From NCBI GenBank assembly GCA_913778505.1, contig CAJYWD010000013.1, positions 1-64,000 on the forward strand: DNA of 64,000 bases, read 5' to 3'. Position 1 is the first letter of the stretch. Every line of letters starts with the position of its first letter. Position numbers and translations under genes: made by a program. Source of the DNA: an uncultured Chryseobacterium sp. (lineage in GTDB: Bacteria > Bacteroidota > Bacteroidia > Flavobacteriales > Weeksellaceae). The notes beneath the pieces are model-generated. The model had not been told where the DNA came from and ran no database searches. It saw only the letters and a list, made by a program, of their open reading frames with translations. Shown here piece after piece: positions 51,345-63,024 of the stretch.

Positions 51345-52304
51345 TTGAACCCGACTGACATTCTTGCTAACGCCCATCAGGCACTGGATACAGAAATAAA
51401 CGAACTTCGAAACCTGCGCAACAGACTGGATGACAATTTCGTAGATGCCGTGCGTACAATCAGTGAATGCAGTGGAAAACTCATCGTAGTAGGCATCGGA
51501 AAATCTGCACATATAGCGAATAAGATTGTGGCCACGCTCAATTCGACAGGTACGCCTTCTCAGTTTCTTCATGCAGCCGAAGCCATCCATGGTGACCTGG
51601 GAGTGATCCAAAAACAGGATATTGTGCTCTGCATTTCGTACTCCGGAAACTCACCGGAAATCGTCAATCTGCTGCCATTCTTGAAGGAGTATGCTTCGGT
51701 ACTGATTGGCATGACGGGAAATCCGGAAAGCAAACTGGGAAAGGCGTCTGAAATTATTCTGGACACTTATGTAGAAAAGGAAGCATGCCCCAACAAGCTT
51801 GCACCCACCAGTTCCACAACAGTACAGATGGCTTTGGGAGACGCTTTGGCTATCTGTCTCATGGAACTTAAAGGTTTTAAGGATATTGATTTTGCAAAAT
51901 TTCATCCCGGCGGAAGTCTTGGCAAAAATCTGACGGCAAAGGTAGGCCAGTTTGTATCTCAGAATAAACCGGAAGTCGCTCCGCAATCCGGCATAAGAGA
52001 TGTGATTATTTCCGTAAGCGGCTCCAAACATGGCATCACCGTTGTTATTGACAATGATAATATTCTGGGAGTAATCACTGATGGCGACATCCGCAGAATG
52101 CTGATGAATCAGGATGATATTTCCAAGGTAAAAGCTTCCGACATTGTGAGCCGAAACCCAAAAACCATTGAGAGAAACCAATTGGCAAAAGAAGCGATGC
52201 AAATCCTTAAGGAACATAATATCGGACAGCTGATTGTGACGGATCAAGGTCTATATTATGGTATTATTGACATTCATACCCTGCTGGATGAGGGCATTAT
52301 TTAA
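51345..52304 (+). CDS. kdsD: Arabinose-5-phosphate isomerase (KdsD/KpsF)
   Basis: Interconverts ribulose 5-phosphate and arabinose 5-phosphate at the start of Kdo synthesis. The 319 residues have a SIS domain (VVGIGKSAHIANKIVATL, STGTPSQFLHAAEAIHGDLG, LCISYSGNSPEI, PTSSTTVQMALGDA) and a tandem CBS pair (about 205-319) ending IIDIHTLLDEGII. The start is a TTG at 51345; no in-frame ATG fits. It is divergent from recQ and upstream of tatC. Confidence 0.94.
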   Translation: MNPTDILANAHQALDTEINELRNLRNRLDDNFVDAVRTISECSGKLIVVGIGKSAHIANKIVATLNSTGTPSQFLHAAEAIHGDLGVIQKQDIVLCISYSGNSPEIVNLLPFLKEYASVLIGMTGNPESKLGKASEIILDTYVEKEACPNKLAPTSSTTVQMALGDALAICLMELKGFKDIDFAKFHPGGSLGKNLTAKVGQFVSQNKPEVAPQSGIRDVIISVSGSKHGITVVIDNDNILGVITDGDIRRMLMNQDDISKVKASDIVSRNPKTIERNQLAKEAMQILKEHNIGQLIVTDQGLYYGIIDIHTLLDEGII

Positions 52305-52336
52305 TCAAAAAATGAACATCATTTATAATTTATAAA

Positions 52337-53161
52337 ATGAGTGAAGAAAAGGAAATGTCCTTCCTGGGGCATATCGGAGAGCTGAGAGCACACCTTGTAC
52401 GATCTATTTTGGCCATAGTCATTTTAGCTATTATTGTTGGATTTAATATAAATTGGGTGATGGACCATATCTTTTTCGGTCCCACGCGCAATGATTTTCT
52501 GACTTTCCGGATCGTAAACCATTTCTCTAGAGAGCTTACAGGCAACGACAGCTTTATATTACCCGCAAAATTCAGCGTTCAGCAGAAGCAGCTCTTTCAG
52601 CAATTTAATGTCATGATGGCCGTTTCTATTTTCTCCGGACTGGTTTTGGCGTTTCCTTATCTCGTCTGGGAAATATGGAAGTTCATCAGTCCTGCACTGC
52701 TACCTGGCGAAAGGAAGAACTCTATATTTTACATCAATTCTGTCTGGATTCTTTTCATGACCGGCGTCCTGACAGGCTATTTTCTGATTCTGCCCTTCGC
52801 TATTAACTTTGGTTTGCTGTTCAAAGTCTCGGATAATATTGTCCAGTTATTTGATCTTTCGGATTATACCACATTATTTTTACAGGTAACCATGGGAATG
52901 GGTGTTGTTTTCCTTTTCCCTATCGCAGTTTATATTTTGACTTCCATCGGGATCCTCACGCCAAAATTCCTCAGAACCTACAGAAGACATGCTATTGTTC
53001 TGATAATGGTTGTGGCGGCAATCATTACACCAGCGGATGTTCTGAGTATGATGGCCGCAGCCTTGCCACTGATTTTGCTGTACGAAATCAGCATCATCAT
53101 GTCGAATGTCATTTACAAAAAGATGCAGAAAAAAGCACTGTCAGAACTGAACAAAAAATAA
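52337..53161 (+). CDS. tatC: Twin-arginine translocase subunit TatC
   Basis: The receptor core of the Tat system for export of folded proteins. The 274-residue membrane protein has six helices. It has the N-terminal SFLGHIGELRAHLVRSI, the PYLVWEIWKFISPALLPGERK loop, and the VVAAIITPADVLSMM segment. The periplasmic loop between the first two helices is long (about 45 residues), as in many Bacteroidetes. It lies 32 bases after kdsD. No tatA or tatB is in the window. Confidence 0.96.
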   Translation: MSEEKEMSFLGHIGELRAHLVRSILAIVILAIIVGFNINWVMDHIFFGPTRNDFLTFRIVNHFSRELTGNDSFILPAKFSVQQKQLFQQFNVMMAVSIFSGLVLAFPYLVWEIWKFISPALLPGERKNSIFYINSVWILFMTGVLTGYFLILPFAINFGLLFKVSDNIVQLFDLSDYTTLFLQVTMGMGVVFLFPIAVYILTSIGILTPKFLRTYRRHAIVLIMVVAAIITPADVLSMMAAALPLILLYEISIIMSNVIYKKMQKKALSELNKK

Positions 53162-53168
53162 TGAACAG

Positions 53169-53200
53169 AAAAAAAACATCAGTAAATTATTATTGATGTT
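53169..53200. terminator. Bidirectional terminator between tatC and the Crp/Fnr gene
   Basis: AAAACATCA pairs with TGATGTTTT around TAAATTATTAT. The plus strand ends in T8 and the minus strand also has a T-rich tail. Confidence 0.75.
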
Positions 53201-53204
53201 TTTT

Positions 53205-53777
53205 TTATCCTTTTACGATCTCCTTTCGGATTCTGCTTAGTGATGTATCTGTGATGCCAAGATAGGATGCGATATTCTTGAGAGGTGCAAATTTCAGAAC
53301 GTCCGGTCTTTCTCGAATTAAATTCAGGTATCTTTCTGTTGCCGACTTAGTGATCATTTCTACCGAGCGGTTTTTGAGGCAGAATAGTTGGTAAGACATC
53401 CACGCTCTTCCCCATTCTGTCAATGCAGGGATACTGTGAAACAATTCCTGAAAATCATCATAATCAATTCTCCAGACGCTACACTCAGTTTCCGCCTGAA
53501 TATTTTCAATCGAAGGAAGCCTTTGGAATAATGATGATGCTTCTATAACAATATCATTAATGGTAAAGAAATTAATCGTGATATCATCATTATTAATATC
53601 ATAAACAAAGGAGCGTGCAACTCCCTTTTCAAGCACAAAATAATGATTAGAAACTTCATTTTCTTTCAGGAAAAAATCGCCTTTTTTATACGTGATTTTC
53701 TGATGTTTACTAAAGATCTGATCAAGATTTTCTTCCGAAAATTCGGGATGCTGATAAATATTCCTGAGTACGTCCAT
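53205..53777 (-). CDS. Crp/Fnr family transcriptional regulator
   Basis: A 190-residue protein. The cyclic-nucleotide-binding-fold sensor (about 20-125) has ITYKKGDFFLKENEVSNHYFVLEKG. The C-terminal helix-turn-helix (about 145-190) has MITKSATERYLNLI, FAPLKNIASYLGITDTSLSRIRKE. There are no Fnr-type cysteines, so an oxygen-sensing FeS cluster is unlikely. The ligand is unknown. The ATG follows a terminator hairpin by about 12 bases, so it probably relies on readthrough from tpx. Confidence 0.9.
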   Translation of the reverse strand: MDVLRNIYQHPEFSEENLDQIFSKHQKITYKKGDFFLKENEVSNHYFVLEKGVARSFVYDINNDDITINFFTINDIVIEASSLFQRLPSIENIQAETECSVWRIDYDDFQELFHSIPALTEWGRAWMSYQLFCLKNRSVEMITKSATERYLNLIRERPDVLKFAPLKNIASYLGITDTSLSRIRKEIVKG

Positions 53778-53784
53778 AAAAAAT

Positions 53785-53815
53785 AAAACGGGAAATCTAA
53801 TTTAATAGATTTCCC
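53785..53815 (-). terminator. Terminator of tpx, directly before the Crp/Fnr gene
   Basis: GGGAAATCTA (53790-53799) pairs with TAGATTTCCC (53806-53815). On the minus strand it is followed by GTTTTATTTTTT, which runs into the ATG of the regulator. Confidence 0.85.
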
Positions 53816-53844
53816 ATTACATTGTTTAATTTAAATTGAAAATT

Positions 53845-54342
53845 TTATTTCAAAGCATTTACGGCAGCTTCATAATCTGGCTCTTGCCCGATTTCCGGAA
53901 CCTGTTCGGTATAGATCACTTTGCCCTGCTCATCCAAAGCAACAACCGCTCTGCTCAGCAAACCTCTCAATGGAGAATCATCCAAAGTCACACCGTAATC
54001 TTCTCCAAAATTCCCTCTGAAATCTGACAATACTTCTACATTATCAAGACCTTCTGCTGCGCAAAATCTGTTCAATGCGAATGGCAAATCTCTTGAAACA
54101 TTGATGACAACAGTATTTTCCAGTGAACTTGCCTCCTTGTTGAATTGTCTTGCAGACGATGCGCAAACACCAGTGTCGATGCTGGGAAAAATGTTGAGCA
54201 ATACTTTTTTACCTGTATAATCTGCGAGATGTTTCTCGGACAGATCAGCTCCCACTAAGGTAAACTCCTGGGCAGTAGATCCCACTGCCGGCAAGCTTCC
54301 CACAGTATGGATAGGATTTCCTTTGAATGTAATTTGTGACAT
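53845..54342 (-). CDS. tpx: Thiol peroxidase Tpx
   Basis: An atypical 2-Cys peroxiredoxin that reduces lipid and other hydroperoxides. The 165 residues have the peroxidatic Cys in SIDTGVCASSARQF and the resolving Cys in LNRFCAAEGL. FTLVGADL and GRAVVALDEQGKV-type strands are also seen. Both Cys are kept. There is no signal peptide. It has a promoter at 54360-54367 and a terminator that abuts the Crp/Fnr gene, so the two may be linked by partial readthrough. Confidence 0.96.
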   Translation of the reverse strand: MSQITFKGNPIHTVGSLPAVGSTAQEFTLVGADLSEKHLADYTGKKVLLNIFPSIDTGVCASSARQFNKEASSLENTVVINVSRDLPFALNRFCAAEGLDNVEVLSDFRGNFGEDYGVTLDDSPLRGLLSRAVVALDEQGKVIYTEQVPEIGQEPDYEAAVNALK

Positions 54343-54359
54343 TGTTTTTATATTTTTTT

Positions 54360-54393
54360 CAAAGTTAATCCTTAGATCTTTTCCGTTCCAAAA
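54360..54393 (-). promoter_or_regulatory. Promoter of tpx
   Basis: TAACTTTG (54360-54367, exact TAnnTTTG) and TTTTG (54389-54393) with a 21-base spacer on the minus strand. Predicted leader about 10 bases. Confidence 0.6.
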
Positions 54394-54447
54394 ATTATCC
54401 TGTTTTTAATAAATTTTTCATTCTATATGTTATAAATCACTGCATAA

Positions 54448-56730
<2,283 letters not shown>

Positions 56731-56754
56731 CCCGACTGCTGTTAAAATTAACAT

Positions 56755-56782
56755 AAAACCCTTGGCCTATGCCGAGGGTTTT
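56755..56782 (+). terminator. Terminator of icd
   Basis: AAAACCCTTGGC / GCCGAGGGTTTT with a CTAT loop and one mismatch, then a T-rich tail on the plus strand. Confidence 0.88.
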
Positions 56783-56830
56783 CTTTTGAATCAGTAATTT
56801 GCATAAGAAATTATTATTAAGTTTCAGGGA

Positions 56831-59218
56831 ATGAAAAAAATCTTCATTGGTTTTCTCTGTGTCGCAGCCTCCTTTATGACGCACGCACAGGGAAAAATTG
56901 ACAAAGCCATCGAAAACCTCGAAAAAAATTATGCTCAGGAAAAGGTTTATATTTTAACCGATAAGGATCAATATGTTGTCGGGGATAATATTTATTTTAA
57001 GTCATTTGTCTTTAATGGCTATGCACGGGCAGAATCTCCGACTACGCTGTTCGTAGAGCTGTACGACCATCAGAAAAACATGGTAGACAAACGTACCATT
57101 TTTCTCAGTAATGGCGAAGGTGACGGAAGTTTTAATCTGACCAACGCGCTGAAAGAAGACGTCTATTACCTCAGAGCCTACACCACCTGGATGTCCAATT
57201 TTTCAGAGGAGTTTAATTATCTGAAAGCGATTCCGATTTATAATCCCAATTCTGAACAGAAATTGATTTTAAACAAAAATACAAAATGGACGGCAGGCGT
57301 TTTTCCGGAAGGTGGCACTTTTGTTAATAATATTCCAACCAAAATGGCTGTCAGGATCAATTCTCAGGGAACACCGCCCGCCAGCTGGAGCGGATATATT
57401 ATTGATTCCGAGAAGCCGAGTGAAAAGCTTATGACGTTCAAAGGTTTTGACCAGAATGTCAGTGCATTCACAATAACGCCAAAATCCGGAAAAATCTATA
57501 AGGCAATTATCGAAGACAATCAAGGACAAAAACAAACGATAACATTGCCAAAGGTATCAGAAACAGGAATCAATATCCAGGCTAACAGCGGTGAGGAAGG
57601 TATGCAGTTCAGCATCAAAAGTAATGGACTTCCCAACGGCTTGCAAGGTTATACAGTGATAGGCACCATCAACAATCAGCTGGCTTACAAGGCTAACATT
57701 AAAGCCAATGCGCCGGACGCTTCCAGCAAAATCCCAATCAAAGCAACTGACGAGATCAACGGGATCATACAGTTAAGTATTTTTGATGATAAGGAAAATC
57801 TGGTGTCACAAAGACTTTGTTTCATCAAACCAAAAAATCTGAGTATCGACGAACCCAATTTTGTTGATATCTCGCTCAATAATCAGCCACGCGCTTTCAA
57901 CAGTTTTGATCTGCATCCGGATTCCGATTATCAGGATTATATGGTTCTGGTGCGAGACGTTAACAATCTTCCAACTGATTACAACAAGGAAAATATCCTG
58001 AGCGGGCTCTGGCTGACTGGTGATTTGACTTCAAAAATCTATTCACCGGCACAATATTTCACAAATGCTTCTAATGCAGATGCTCTGGATGCGTTGCTGA
58101 TTTCTGAACAGTGGAAACGCTTTGACTGGAATGATCTTCTGGCCGGAAAAACGCCAGACATCCAATACATGCCGAAGGCTAACCTCAGTTACAAGGGAAG
58201 AATAACGAAAAACGGCATTGCGCTCCCTAATACAACGGTAAACCTGATGTTCCAAAGCGAAAATGTACAGAAAGGACTTACCCAGGCACAGACCGACAAT
58301 AGCGGATACATATACCTCGACAACTTAAATTTCGATGTGCCGCTTACAGTGTCTTATTACCTCAACAAAGAGAATGCGAAAGATAGTGATCAACTGAGCA
58401 TGACGTTTCAAAGTCTTAACGAAAATATTCCGTACAAAGGTAGTTTGCCGACTTCCAACTATAGTCTGACCACTGAAAAAGTGCCGCTAAATCCGATAGC
58501 TGCCAATGCCATTCAGAATATTAACAATCAGAAATTGATCCGGACTGACGAAACACAGATTGAAGAAGTTCAGCTGACAGCTAAGAAAAAAGATCTGACT
58601 GCAGAGCTGGACAAGCAATTATCAAGCGGCAGATTCAGCAGTTTCAATGCCACTATTTTTGATTTTGTGAATGAAAATAAGGATGCTCAATCATCACTAA
58701 ATGTGTTACAGTGGCTGCAGGGTCGTGCTGCGGGGCTTACATTTACAATGGATAATTCCGGTAATTATGTTCCTTCAATTCGTGGTTCCGCCGCCAAATT
58801 ATTTCTCGATGAAATTCCCGTGGACGCCAGTATGATCAACTCAATTCCTATCAGCAATATTGCCATGGTTAAGGTTCTTAAAAACGACGGTCTGGTGGGC
58901 AATGCAGTGGCCGTATACACCAAGCGTGGCAATATGGGCAACGATACTGATGACAAAAAGGATGCGACCAACAAAACCTTGCTGCGAGGCTACGACAAGG
59001 CGATTGAATTCGAACAGCCCGACATCACAAGTGATAAATACAAAACGATTGATAAAGACACCCGCCAATTGCTTTACTGGAATCCTAAGCTTACAGACGA
59101 ACCGAATGTGCCGCCACGAGCCAAATTCTTCAACAATGATGACGGTAAAAACCGTGAAATAATAATTATCAGTTTTGACAAGAACGACAAAGTTTTATTC
59201 TACGATGAAATTAAATAA
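56831..59218 (+). CDS. Secreted MG2-like protein with a TonB plug-like domain
   Basis: A 795-residue protein with a signal peptide (MKKIFIGFLCVAASFMTHAQ, then GKIDKAI). The first half resembles macroglobulin MG2-type modules (KVYILTDKDQYVVGDNIYFKSF, DVYYLRAYTTWM). A carboxypeptidase-regulatory-like segment lies at about 455-520 (YKGRITKNGIALPNTTVNL). A TonB-receptor plug-like domain follows at about 640-710 (LQWLQGRAAGLTFT, VPSIRGSAAKLFLDEIPVD). There is no beta barrel, so it is not a transporter by itself. The family is common in Bacteroidetes, without a known role. It is monocistronic, with a terminator at 59241-59270. Confidence 0.8.
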   Translation: MKKIFIGFLCVAASFMTHAQGKIDKAIENLEKNYAQEKVYILTDKDQYVVGDNIYFKSFVFNGYARAESPTTLFVELYDHQKNMVDKRTIFLSNGEGDGSFNLTNALKEDVYYLRAYTTWMSNFSEEFNYLKAIPIYNPNSEQKLILNKNTKWTAGVFPEGGTFVNNIPTKMAVRINSQGTPPASWSGYIIDSEKPSEKLMTFKGFDQNVSAFTITPKSGKIYKAIIEDNQGQKQTITLPKVSETGINIQANSGEEGMQFSIKSNGLPNGLQGYTVIGTINNQLAYKANIKANAPDASSKIPIKATDEINGIIQLSIFDDKENLVSQRLCFIKPKNLSIDEPNFVDISLNNQPRAFNSFDLHPDSDYQDYMVLVRDVNNLPTDYNKENILSGLWLTGDLTSKIYSPAQYFTNASNADALDALLISEQWKRFDWNDLLAGKTPDIQYMPKANLSYKGRITKNGIALPNTTVNLMFQSENVQKGLTQAQTDNSGYIYLDNLNFDVPLTVSYYLNKENAKDSDQLSMTFQSLNENIPYKGSLPTSNYSLTTEKVPLNPIAANAIQNINNQKLIRTDETQIEEVQLTAKKKDLTAELDKQLSSGRFSSFNATIFDFVNENKDAQSSLNVLQWLQGRAAGLTFTMDNSGNYVPSIRGSAAKLFLDEIPVDASMINSIPISNIAMVKVLKNDGLVGNAVAVYTKRGNMGNDTDDKKDATNKTLLRGYDKAIEFEQPDITSDKYKTIDKDTRQLLYWNPKLTDEPNVPPRAKFFNNDDGKNREIIIISFDKNDKVLFYDEIK

Positions 59219-59240
59219 GCTTGAAAAGTTAAACTATGCT

Positions 59241-59270
59241 AAAAGACTTTCTTAAAACGGAAAGTCTTTT
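59241..59270 (+). terminator. Terminator of the MG2/plug gene
   Basis: AAAAGACTTTC (59241-59251) pairs with GAAAGTCTTTT (59260-59270), then TTTTTT on the plus strand. Confidence 0.88.
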
Positions 59271-59334
59271 TTGTGGTCTGATGTTTGGTAAAAGATTATC
59301 ACCAAAAATAATATTAATATAAAAAAGTAACATT

Positions 59335-60162
59335 ATGCCTTACATCACAAAACCCATTGATCAGAATCACAGCATTTATTACGAAGATTACGGAACAGGT
59401 CAGCCGGTAATCCTCATTCACGGCTGGCCACTCAGCAGCAAGTCCTGGGAACTCCAGGTTCCGGCACTCCTGGAAGCAGGATTCCGCGTCATCACTTATG
59501 ACCGAAAAGGTTTCGGAAAATCGGAAGCGACTCTGGATGGCTACTGCTACAACGGTCTGGCGGAGGATCTGCTGGAAATCATCAATCAGCTGGATCTCCA
59601 GGACGCCGTGCTGGTAGGTTTTTCCATGGGCGGTGGCGAGGTTGTAAGATATCTTACCAATTATGGCTCGGACAATATTTCCAAAGTCGCACTGATCTCA
59701 TCCATTATTCCATTGGTTAAACAAAAAGAGGACAATCCTGATGGTGTTCCTCAGGAAAAACTCAATGAAATCCTGGATCATCTCAAAACCGACCGCGTTA
59801 CATTCCTGGAAAGTTTTCACAAAGATTTTTACAATTATGGCATTCTTTCCCAATCAGTAAGTCAGCAGCAATTGCATTACGATTGGAGCATTGCTTCCCA
59901 CGCCTCTCCTATTGCAACTATCAAGAGTGCCGAAAGCTGGGCCAACACTGATTTCCGTGAGGAACTTAAAAACGTCACAGTACCTACGCTGATTGTCCAC
60001 GGCGACGCTGATAAAGTGGTTCCGATTAAAACAGCCGGAGAACAAGCGGCGAAAGGCATTGTCAATAATGAATATTACGTGGTTTCAGACGGTCCGCATG
60101 GTCTCAATGTAACGCATGCCGACGAACTGAACAGAGTTCTTATTAATTTCCTGAAAAAATAA
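59335..60162 (+). CDS. Alpha/beta hydrolase (non-heme chloroperoxidase/esterase-like)
   Basis: A 275-residue cytoplasmic hydrolase. It has the oxyanion HGWPLSSKSWE, the nucleophile Ser in VLVGFSMGGGEVVRYL, the Asp in LIVHGDADKVVPI, and the His in SDGPHGLNVTHADELN. The SMGGGE elbow and the VITYDRKGFGKSE segment are typical of the cofactor-free haloperoxidase/esterase group. The natural substrate is unknown. It is monocistronic. Confidence 0.92.
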   Translation: MPYITKPIDQNHSIYYEDYGTGQPVILIHGWPLSSKSWELQVPALLEAGFRVITYDRKGFGKSEATLDGYCYNGLAEDLLEIINQLDLQDAVLVGFSMGGGEVVRYLTNYGSDNISKVALISSIIPLVKQKEDNPDGVPQEKLNEILDHLKTDRVTFLESFHKDFYNYGILSQSVSQQQLHYDWSIASHASPIATIKSAESWANTDFREELKNVTVPTLIVHGDADKVVPIKTAGEQAAKGIVNNEYYVVSDGPHGLNVTHADELNRVLINFLKK

Positions 60163-60167
60163 ATCAT

Positions 60168-60192
60168 ACTGCAGCCCGGAGCTGCAGTTTTT
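60168..60192 (+). terminator. Terminator of the alpha/beta hydrolase gene
   Basis: ACTGCAGC (60168-60175) pairs with GCTGCAGT (60181-60188), loop CCGGA, followed by T5. Confidence 0.85.
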
Positions 60193-60250
60193 GCGTCGGT
60201 TTGCATTCAATAAATATTTTTTGTAACTTGAAAGTGAAAAAATAAAGTCT

Positions 60251-60823
60251 ATGATGAAGAAAAACTTTCTATGGTTTCCTGCTATTTTATTATTTCTCCT
60301 GGCTTGCCAGAATAAAAATGATGAGGCTCTGGCAATGCGTGAGAAAGCCCTGTCTGAGAAAGAACAACAGTTTGCGCTGAAAGAAGCCGATTATCAGTCA
60401 TTACTCAAAATGCGGGATAGTATCAGCAATACAGTTAAGCAGGACTCTATCTCTCCGCCGAAAGTTTGGCCACCGGAACTGGCAGGCACCTGGACCGGAA
60501 AAGTGGTCTGCACAGAATCCAATTGCAGTGATTATGTCATTGGCGATCAGCGCACGGACAATTGGGTTTTCGTTAGCGATTCCACGCAGATGGCTGTGAA
60601 GATCGTCAATAACAATAAGATCGTACGGGTATATAATGCTGAATATACGAATAATGAAATCAAAATGAACTTCAAAACAGACTCTACATCTGCAAAAAAA
60701 GTAGAAATGAACGTTCTGCTGGATGACATTACGCCGAATAAAATCCGTGGAACCAGAACGGTAACTTCTGATAAAAACTGCGTTGCTCAATTTTCAGTTG
60801 AACTTGTAAGACCTTCCAAATAA
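60251..60823 (+). CDS. Hypothetical lipoprotein
   Basis: A 190-residue lipoprotein (FPAILLFLLACQNKN, lipobox Cys near 19). A short helical, coiled-coil-like stretch (LAMREKALSEKEQQFALKEADYQSL) precedes a compact C-terminal beta domain with two Cys near VVCTESNCSDY and a third near SDKNCVAQF. I do not recognise the family. A second ATG at 60254 is equally possible. It ends 12 bases before the antiporter gene, so the two are probably cotranscribed. Confidence 0.78.
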   Translation: MMKKNFLWFPAILLFLLACQNKNDEALAMREKALSEKEQQFALKEADYQSLLKMRDSISNTVKQDSISPPKVWPPELAGTWTGKVVCTESNCSDYVIGDQRTDNWVFVSDSTQMAVKIVNNNKIVRVYNAEYTNNEIKMNFKTDSTSAKKVEMNVLLDDITPNKIRGTRTVTSDKNCVAQFSVELVRPSK

Positions 60824-60834
60824 AATAAAACACA

Positions 60835-62955
60835 ATGATTCTTGCCATCCATCATCTCAGCTTACCGATAGAAGATCCGGTGCTGAAGTTTCTACTGGTG
60901 CTCATCATTATCCTTGGTGCGCCGCTGCTGCTTAATAAAATCAAAGTTCCGCATCTGCTGGGACTTATCATTGCGGGAGCCATTATCGGACCCAATGGTT
61001 TCAACGTGCTGAGCCGGGACAGCAGTATTGTAGTGACCGGAACCACAGGCTTGCTGTACATTATGTTCCTTGCAGGATTGGAAATTGACATGGGCGACTT
61101 CAAGAAAAACAAGTGGAAAAGCCTGGGATTCGGTATCTACACGTTCACCGTTCCGTTTGCTCTGGGCTATCTCGGTTCGTATTATCTGCTGCATTTTAAT
61201 GTGCTGACGTCGGTCCTTTTCGCCAGTCTGTTCTCTTCCCACACTTTGATCGCTTATCCGCTTGTCAGCAAACTTGGTGTTTCAAAAAATAAGGCTGTTA
61301 ATATTACAGTTGGTGGCACAATGATCACGGATATCATGGCGCTATTGGTGCTGGCAGTAGTTGTCGGCATGACGCAGGGCGAAGTCGGAAGCGAATTCTG
61401 GATCAAACTTTCTGTTTCGATTCTGGTTTTCGGATTGATTGTTTTAGGCCTCTTCCCTATTATCGGACGTTGGTTTTTCAAGAAAGTAAATGATAAAATT
61501 TCGCAATATATTTTCGTTTTGGTGATGATTTACCTGGCTGCTGTGCTGGCAGAATTGGCAGGTGTCGAAGCCATTATCGGAGCATTCCTTGCAGGTCTGG
61601 CACTCAACCGGCTGATCCCACACACCTCATCGCTGATGAATCGTGTCGAGTTTGTGGGTAATGCTATCTTTATTCCCTTTTTCCTGATCAGCGTCGGGAT
61701 GCTGATAGATTTCACTGTATTTTTCAAAAGTTGGGACACGATTATCGTTGCAGGAATTATGCTGGTTGCATCCATAGGAGGAAAATATATTGCGGCAGTC
61801 ATGACACAGAAAAGCTTTAGATTGTCCAAAGATGAAGGGCAGTTGATTTTTGGGTTAAGTTCCGCATCTGCAGCTGCTACGCTGGCATCCGTGATGGTGG
61901 GTTATAACATTATTATTTCTGAAACGGAAGCTGGAGAGCCCGTCCGTTTACTCAATGAACATGTCCTTAACGGCAGTATTCTACTGATCCTGGTTTCGTG
62001 TACAGTGTCATCCTTCATCTCAATGTCCAGTGCGCAGAAAATTGCGGATGCCGATAACGACGAAACTGTATCCGGCGATTCTCCCGAGGAAGAACGTATT
62101 CTGCTGGCGATGAATTACGAAACTACCGTAGACAAACTTATCAACTTAGGATTGCTCATTAAATCCCATGAAAATCATGACAGACTTTACGCTCTCAATA
62201 TCATTAACGAAGACAAAAACGAATCATCTGTAAAAAATGCGGAAAAAATCCTTGAGCAGGCTGTCCATACTGCCTCGGCGGCCGATGTTCAGCTCAATGC
62301 GCTCACACGTTTTGACAATGACGTCATTTCCGGCATCAACAATGTTATCAAGGAACAGAAAATTACAGATCTCGTTATTGGTCTGGAGGAAGCTAAAGGT
62401 TTTTCGCAATCTTTTCTTTATAATCTTTACAATGGCTACCTACAGAATGATCATGTTAATATTTTAATTTACCACGCCGTACAGCCTCTGGCGACGGTTA
62501 AAAATTATAAAGTATTGATTCCCAATCATGCTGACAAGGAAGCCGGATTTTTCCATGCCATGCTGAGAGTCTGGAACATTGCCAAGAACTCCGGCGCCAC
62601 GATCACGTTTTACTGCAATGATGCCATCCGCCAAATTCTGGAAAGGATTCTTAAAAAGAACAGCATCGAAGCAAAATTTGTAAAGATGAGCAGCTGGAAG
62701 GAAGCGCAAAATATTGCAGACAACGTAGACTCTAATGAAGCGGTTATTTTTATGATGGCCAAACACGGGATGGCGTCATATATCCAGCCGATGCGCCTGA
62801 TTCCGGAATTCCTGAATGCTACACTGAAAGATAAAAATCATCTCCTCATCTACCCTTTCAACGCAAGAGAAACGGTGAAAACCGAAAAACGATCCATTAA
62901 TAATCACGGAGACTTTGTGGAAATCGGGAATATGATCAGTAAGGTCTTTAAATAA
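60835..62955 (+). CDS. CPA2-family cation:proton antiporter with USP-like tail
   Basis: A 706-residue inner-membrane Na+(K+)/H+ antiporter. About 12 helices (residues 1-410) include LIIAGAIIGPNGFNVL, LAGLEIDMGDFKKNKWKSLG and EAIIGAFLAGLALNRLIP. The C-terminal part (about 430-700) looks like two universal-stress-protein-like Rossmann units (ERILLAMNYETTVDKLINLGLLI; KNYKVLIPNHADKEAGFFHAML), which could bind nucleotide. There is no TrkA-N domain. It is downstream of the lipoprotein gene. Confidence 0.9.
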   Translation: MILAIHHLSLPIEDPVLKFLLVLIIILGAPLLLNKIKVPHLLGLIIAGAIIGPNGFNVLSRDSSIVVTGTTGLLYIMFLAGLEIDMGDFKKNKWKSLGFGIYTFTVPFALGYLGSYYLLHFNVLTSVLFASLFSSHTLIAYPLVSKLGVSKNKAVNITVGGTMITDIMALLVLAVVVGMTQGEVGSEFWIKLSVSILVFGLIVLGLFPIIGRWFFKKVNDKISQYIFVLVMIYLAAVLAELAGVEAIIGAFLAGLALNRLIPHTSSLMNRVEFVGNAIFIPFFLISVGMLIDFTVFFKSWDTIIVAGIMLVASIGGKYIAAVMTQKSFRLSKDEGQLIFGLSSASAAATLASVMVGYNIIISETEAGEPVRLLNEHVLNGSILLILVSCTVSSFISMSSAQKIADADNDETVSGDSPEEERILLAMNYETTVDKLINLGLLIKSHENHDRLYALNIINEDKNESSVKNAEKILEQAVHTASAADVQLNALTRFDNDVISGINNVIKEQKITDLVIGLEEAKGFSQSFLYNLYNGYLQNDHVNILIYHAVQPLATVKNYKVLIPNHADKEAGFFHAMLRVWNIAKNSGATITFYCNDAIRQILERILKKNSIEAKFVKMSSWKEAQNIADNVDSNEAVIFMMAKHGMASYIQPMRLIPEFLNATLKDKNHLLIYPFNARETVKTEKRSINNHGDFVEIGNMISKVFK

Positions 62956-63024
62956 ATTTATTATAACCTTCTCTTACAATATTTTCTAGTATGATAATTG
63001 TTTTACAGAATTAAAAATAAAATT

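Noticed and set aside
51345-51347. ATG start for kdsD
   Set aside because: No in-frame ATG precedes the conserved N-terminus. The TTG is the best start.
51651-52247. 198-residue minus-strand ORF
   Set aside because: Antisense to kdsD; shadow frame.
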